Source: Prevotellaceae bacterium (GTDB lineage: Bacteria > Bacteroidota > Bacteroidia > Bacteroidales > UBA932). Taken from it: a stretch of DNA of 5,458 bases. Positions 5,238-5,458 of this stretch are shown in pieces. The notes beneath the pieces were generated by a model. That model was not told the DNA's origin. It did not search any database and was given only the letters and a program-made list of their open reading frames with translations. A program made the translations under genes and the position numbers. How positions within the stretch are numbered: position 1 is the stretch's first letter; the number at the start of each line of letters is the position of its first letter. The stretch lies in contig JAITSM010000066.1 in the NCBI GenBank assembly GCA_031287815.1, positions 1-5,458 of the forward strand, given 5' to 3'.

Positions 5238-5458
5238 ATGAAACAATTATCAAAACAAAATGCCCCCTTCGGGGGATTCAGGGGGCTTCTCCTGTTATTC
5301 TTCCTCTTTTGGGGGGCAGGGGGCTTGTTTGCGCAGGCAACCGTTACGCCCATCAGCGTAGATTATGACAAATCAGAGGTGAAATTCCGCGTTGCATGGA
5401 ATGCTGCCACTGCTCCCGCCAACCGCGTATGGGTGTGGGTAGACTTTTGTTCCATCGC
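5238..5458 (+). CDS. Secreted protein of unknown function, 5' part only (runs off the window)
   Basis: The frame from ATG 5238 stays open to the window edge (73 complete codons). It starts with a Sec signal peptide: a long 16-residue n-region with Lys and Arg, a hydrophobic core LLLLFFLFWGAGGLF (17-31), and a probable cleavage after Ala32 in LFA-QA. The mature start (ATVTPISVDYDKSEVKFRVAW...RVWVWVDF) alternates hydrophobic and polar residues, suggesting beta-sandwich or Ig-like folds common in exported Bacteroidota proteins; this is inference and no family is recognised. Codons 8-16 (NAPFGGFRG) come from a G/C-run repeat. No other Met occurs near the start, so ATG 5238 is the only reasonable ATG. 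It follows the lipoprotein gene by 20 nt and is likely in the same transcript. A type IX sorting domain, if any, would be at the unseen C-terminus. Confidence 0.8.
   Translation, partial: MKQLSKQNAPFGGFRGLLLLFFLFWGAGGLFAQATVTPISVDYDKSEVKFRVAWNAATAPANRVWVWVDFCSI
5262..5323 (+). repeat. G/C-run repeat inside the signal-peptide codons
   Basis: CCCCC (5263-5267), TTC, GGGGG (5271-5275), ATTCA, GGGGG (5281-5285), then GGGGGG (5311-5316) and GGGGG (5319-5323). The first part can fold as a 4-bp C/G stem capped by a C(UUCG)G tetraloop (5264-5275), an exceptionally stable RNA hairpin, 26 nt into the coding sequence. Four G-runs in 53 nt also give weak G-quadruplex potential, though one loop is 25 nt. 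I recall similar CCCCTTCGGGGG-type strings dispersed in Bacteroidota genomes. Confidence 0.6.

Noticed and set aside
4991..5353. Minus-strand frame across the spacer and lipoprotein gene, and + frame 5171-5368
   Set aside because: Both cross repeats and overlap the clear lipobox and signal-peptide frames; their translations are low complexity without domain features.

Overview
The window looks like a chromosomal segment of a Bacteroidota (Bacteroidales-type) bacterium. Promoters fit the phylum's TTG-N19-TAnnTTTG pattern, start codons follow A/T-rich leaders rather than strong Shine-Dalgarno sites, and the protein families (EttA, a cysteine-type U32 protein, a bactofilin, Xth) resemble Bacteroidales versions as far as I can recall them. 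Coding DNA is visibly G+C-rich, whereas the spacers (1-316 and 4530-5058) are very A+T-rich. All genes read on the + strand.

Layout: positions 1-316 are a leader with dispersed low-complexity repeats, a probable promoter and a direct repeat. Next comes a tightly packed block: ettA (317-1993), a U32-family protein (1994-3361, no gap), a bactofilin (3364-3747, 2-nt gap) and exodeoxyribonuclease III (3747-4529, overlapping by 1 nt). A well-formed internal promoter inside the 3' end of the U32 gene can express bactofilin-xth separately. ettA (ribosome throttling), the U32 protein (probably tRNA hydroxylation) and xth (base-excision repair) are housekeeping functions; the bactofilin is a cytoskeletal polymer.

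Positions 4530-5058 contain no protein gene. They hold a textbook Bacteroidota promoter (4550-4580) followed by a long rod-like inverted-repeat structure, with an apical loop complementary to a segment immediately before a T8 run and a 13-bp closing stem. I interpret this as an unassigned structured non-coding RNA of roughly 220-260 nt. A second, separate hairpin (4910-4967) and a 14-bp tandem repeat follow. The window ends with a 52-residue lipoprotein gene and the start of a secreted protein of unknown function.

A recurring theme is short low-complexity repeats at gene boundaries. Two have entered reading frames: one supplies most of the first 34 residues of the U32 protein, the other part of the signal peptide of the last gene. 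The best candidates for something undescribed are the structured RNA at 4587-4847 and the repeat-derived N-terminus of the U32 protein.
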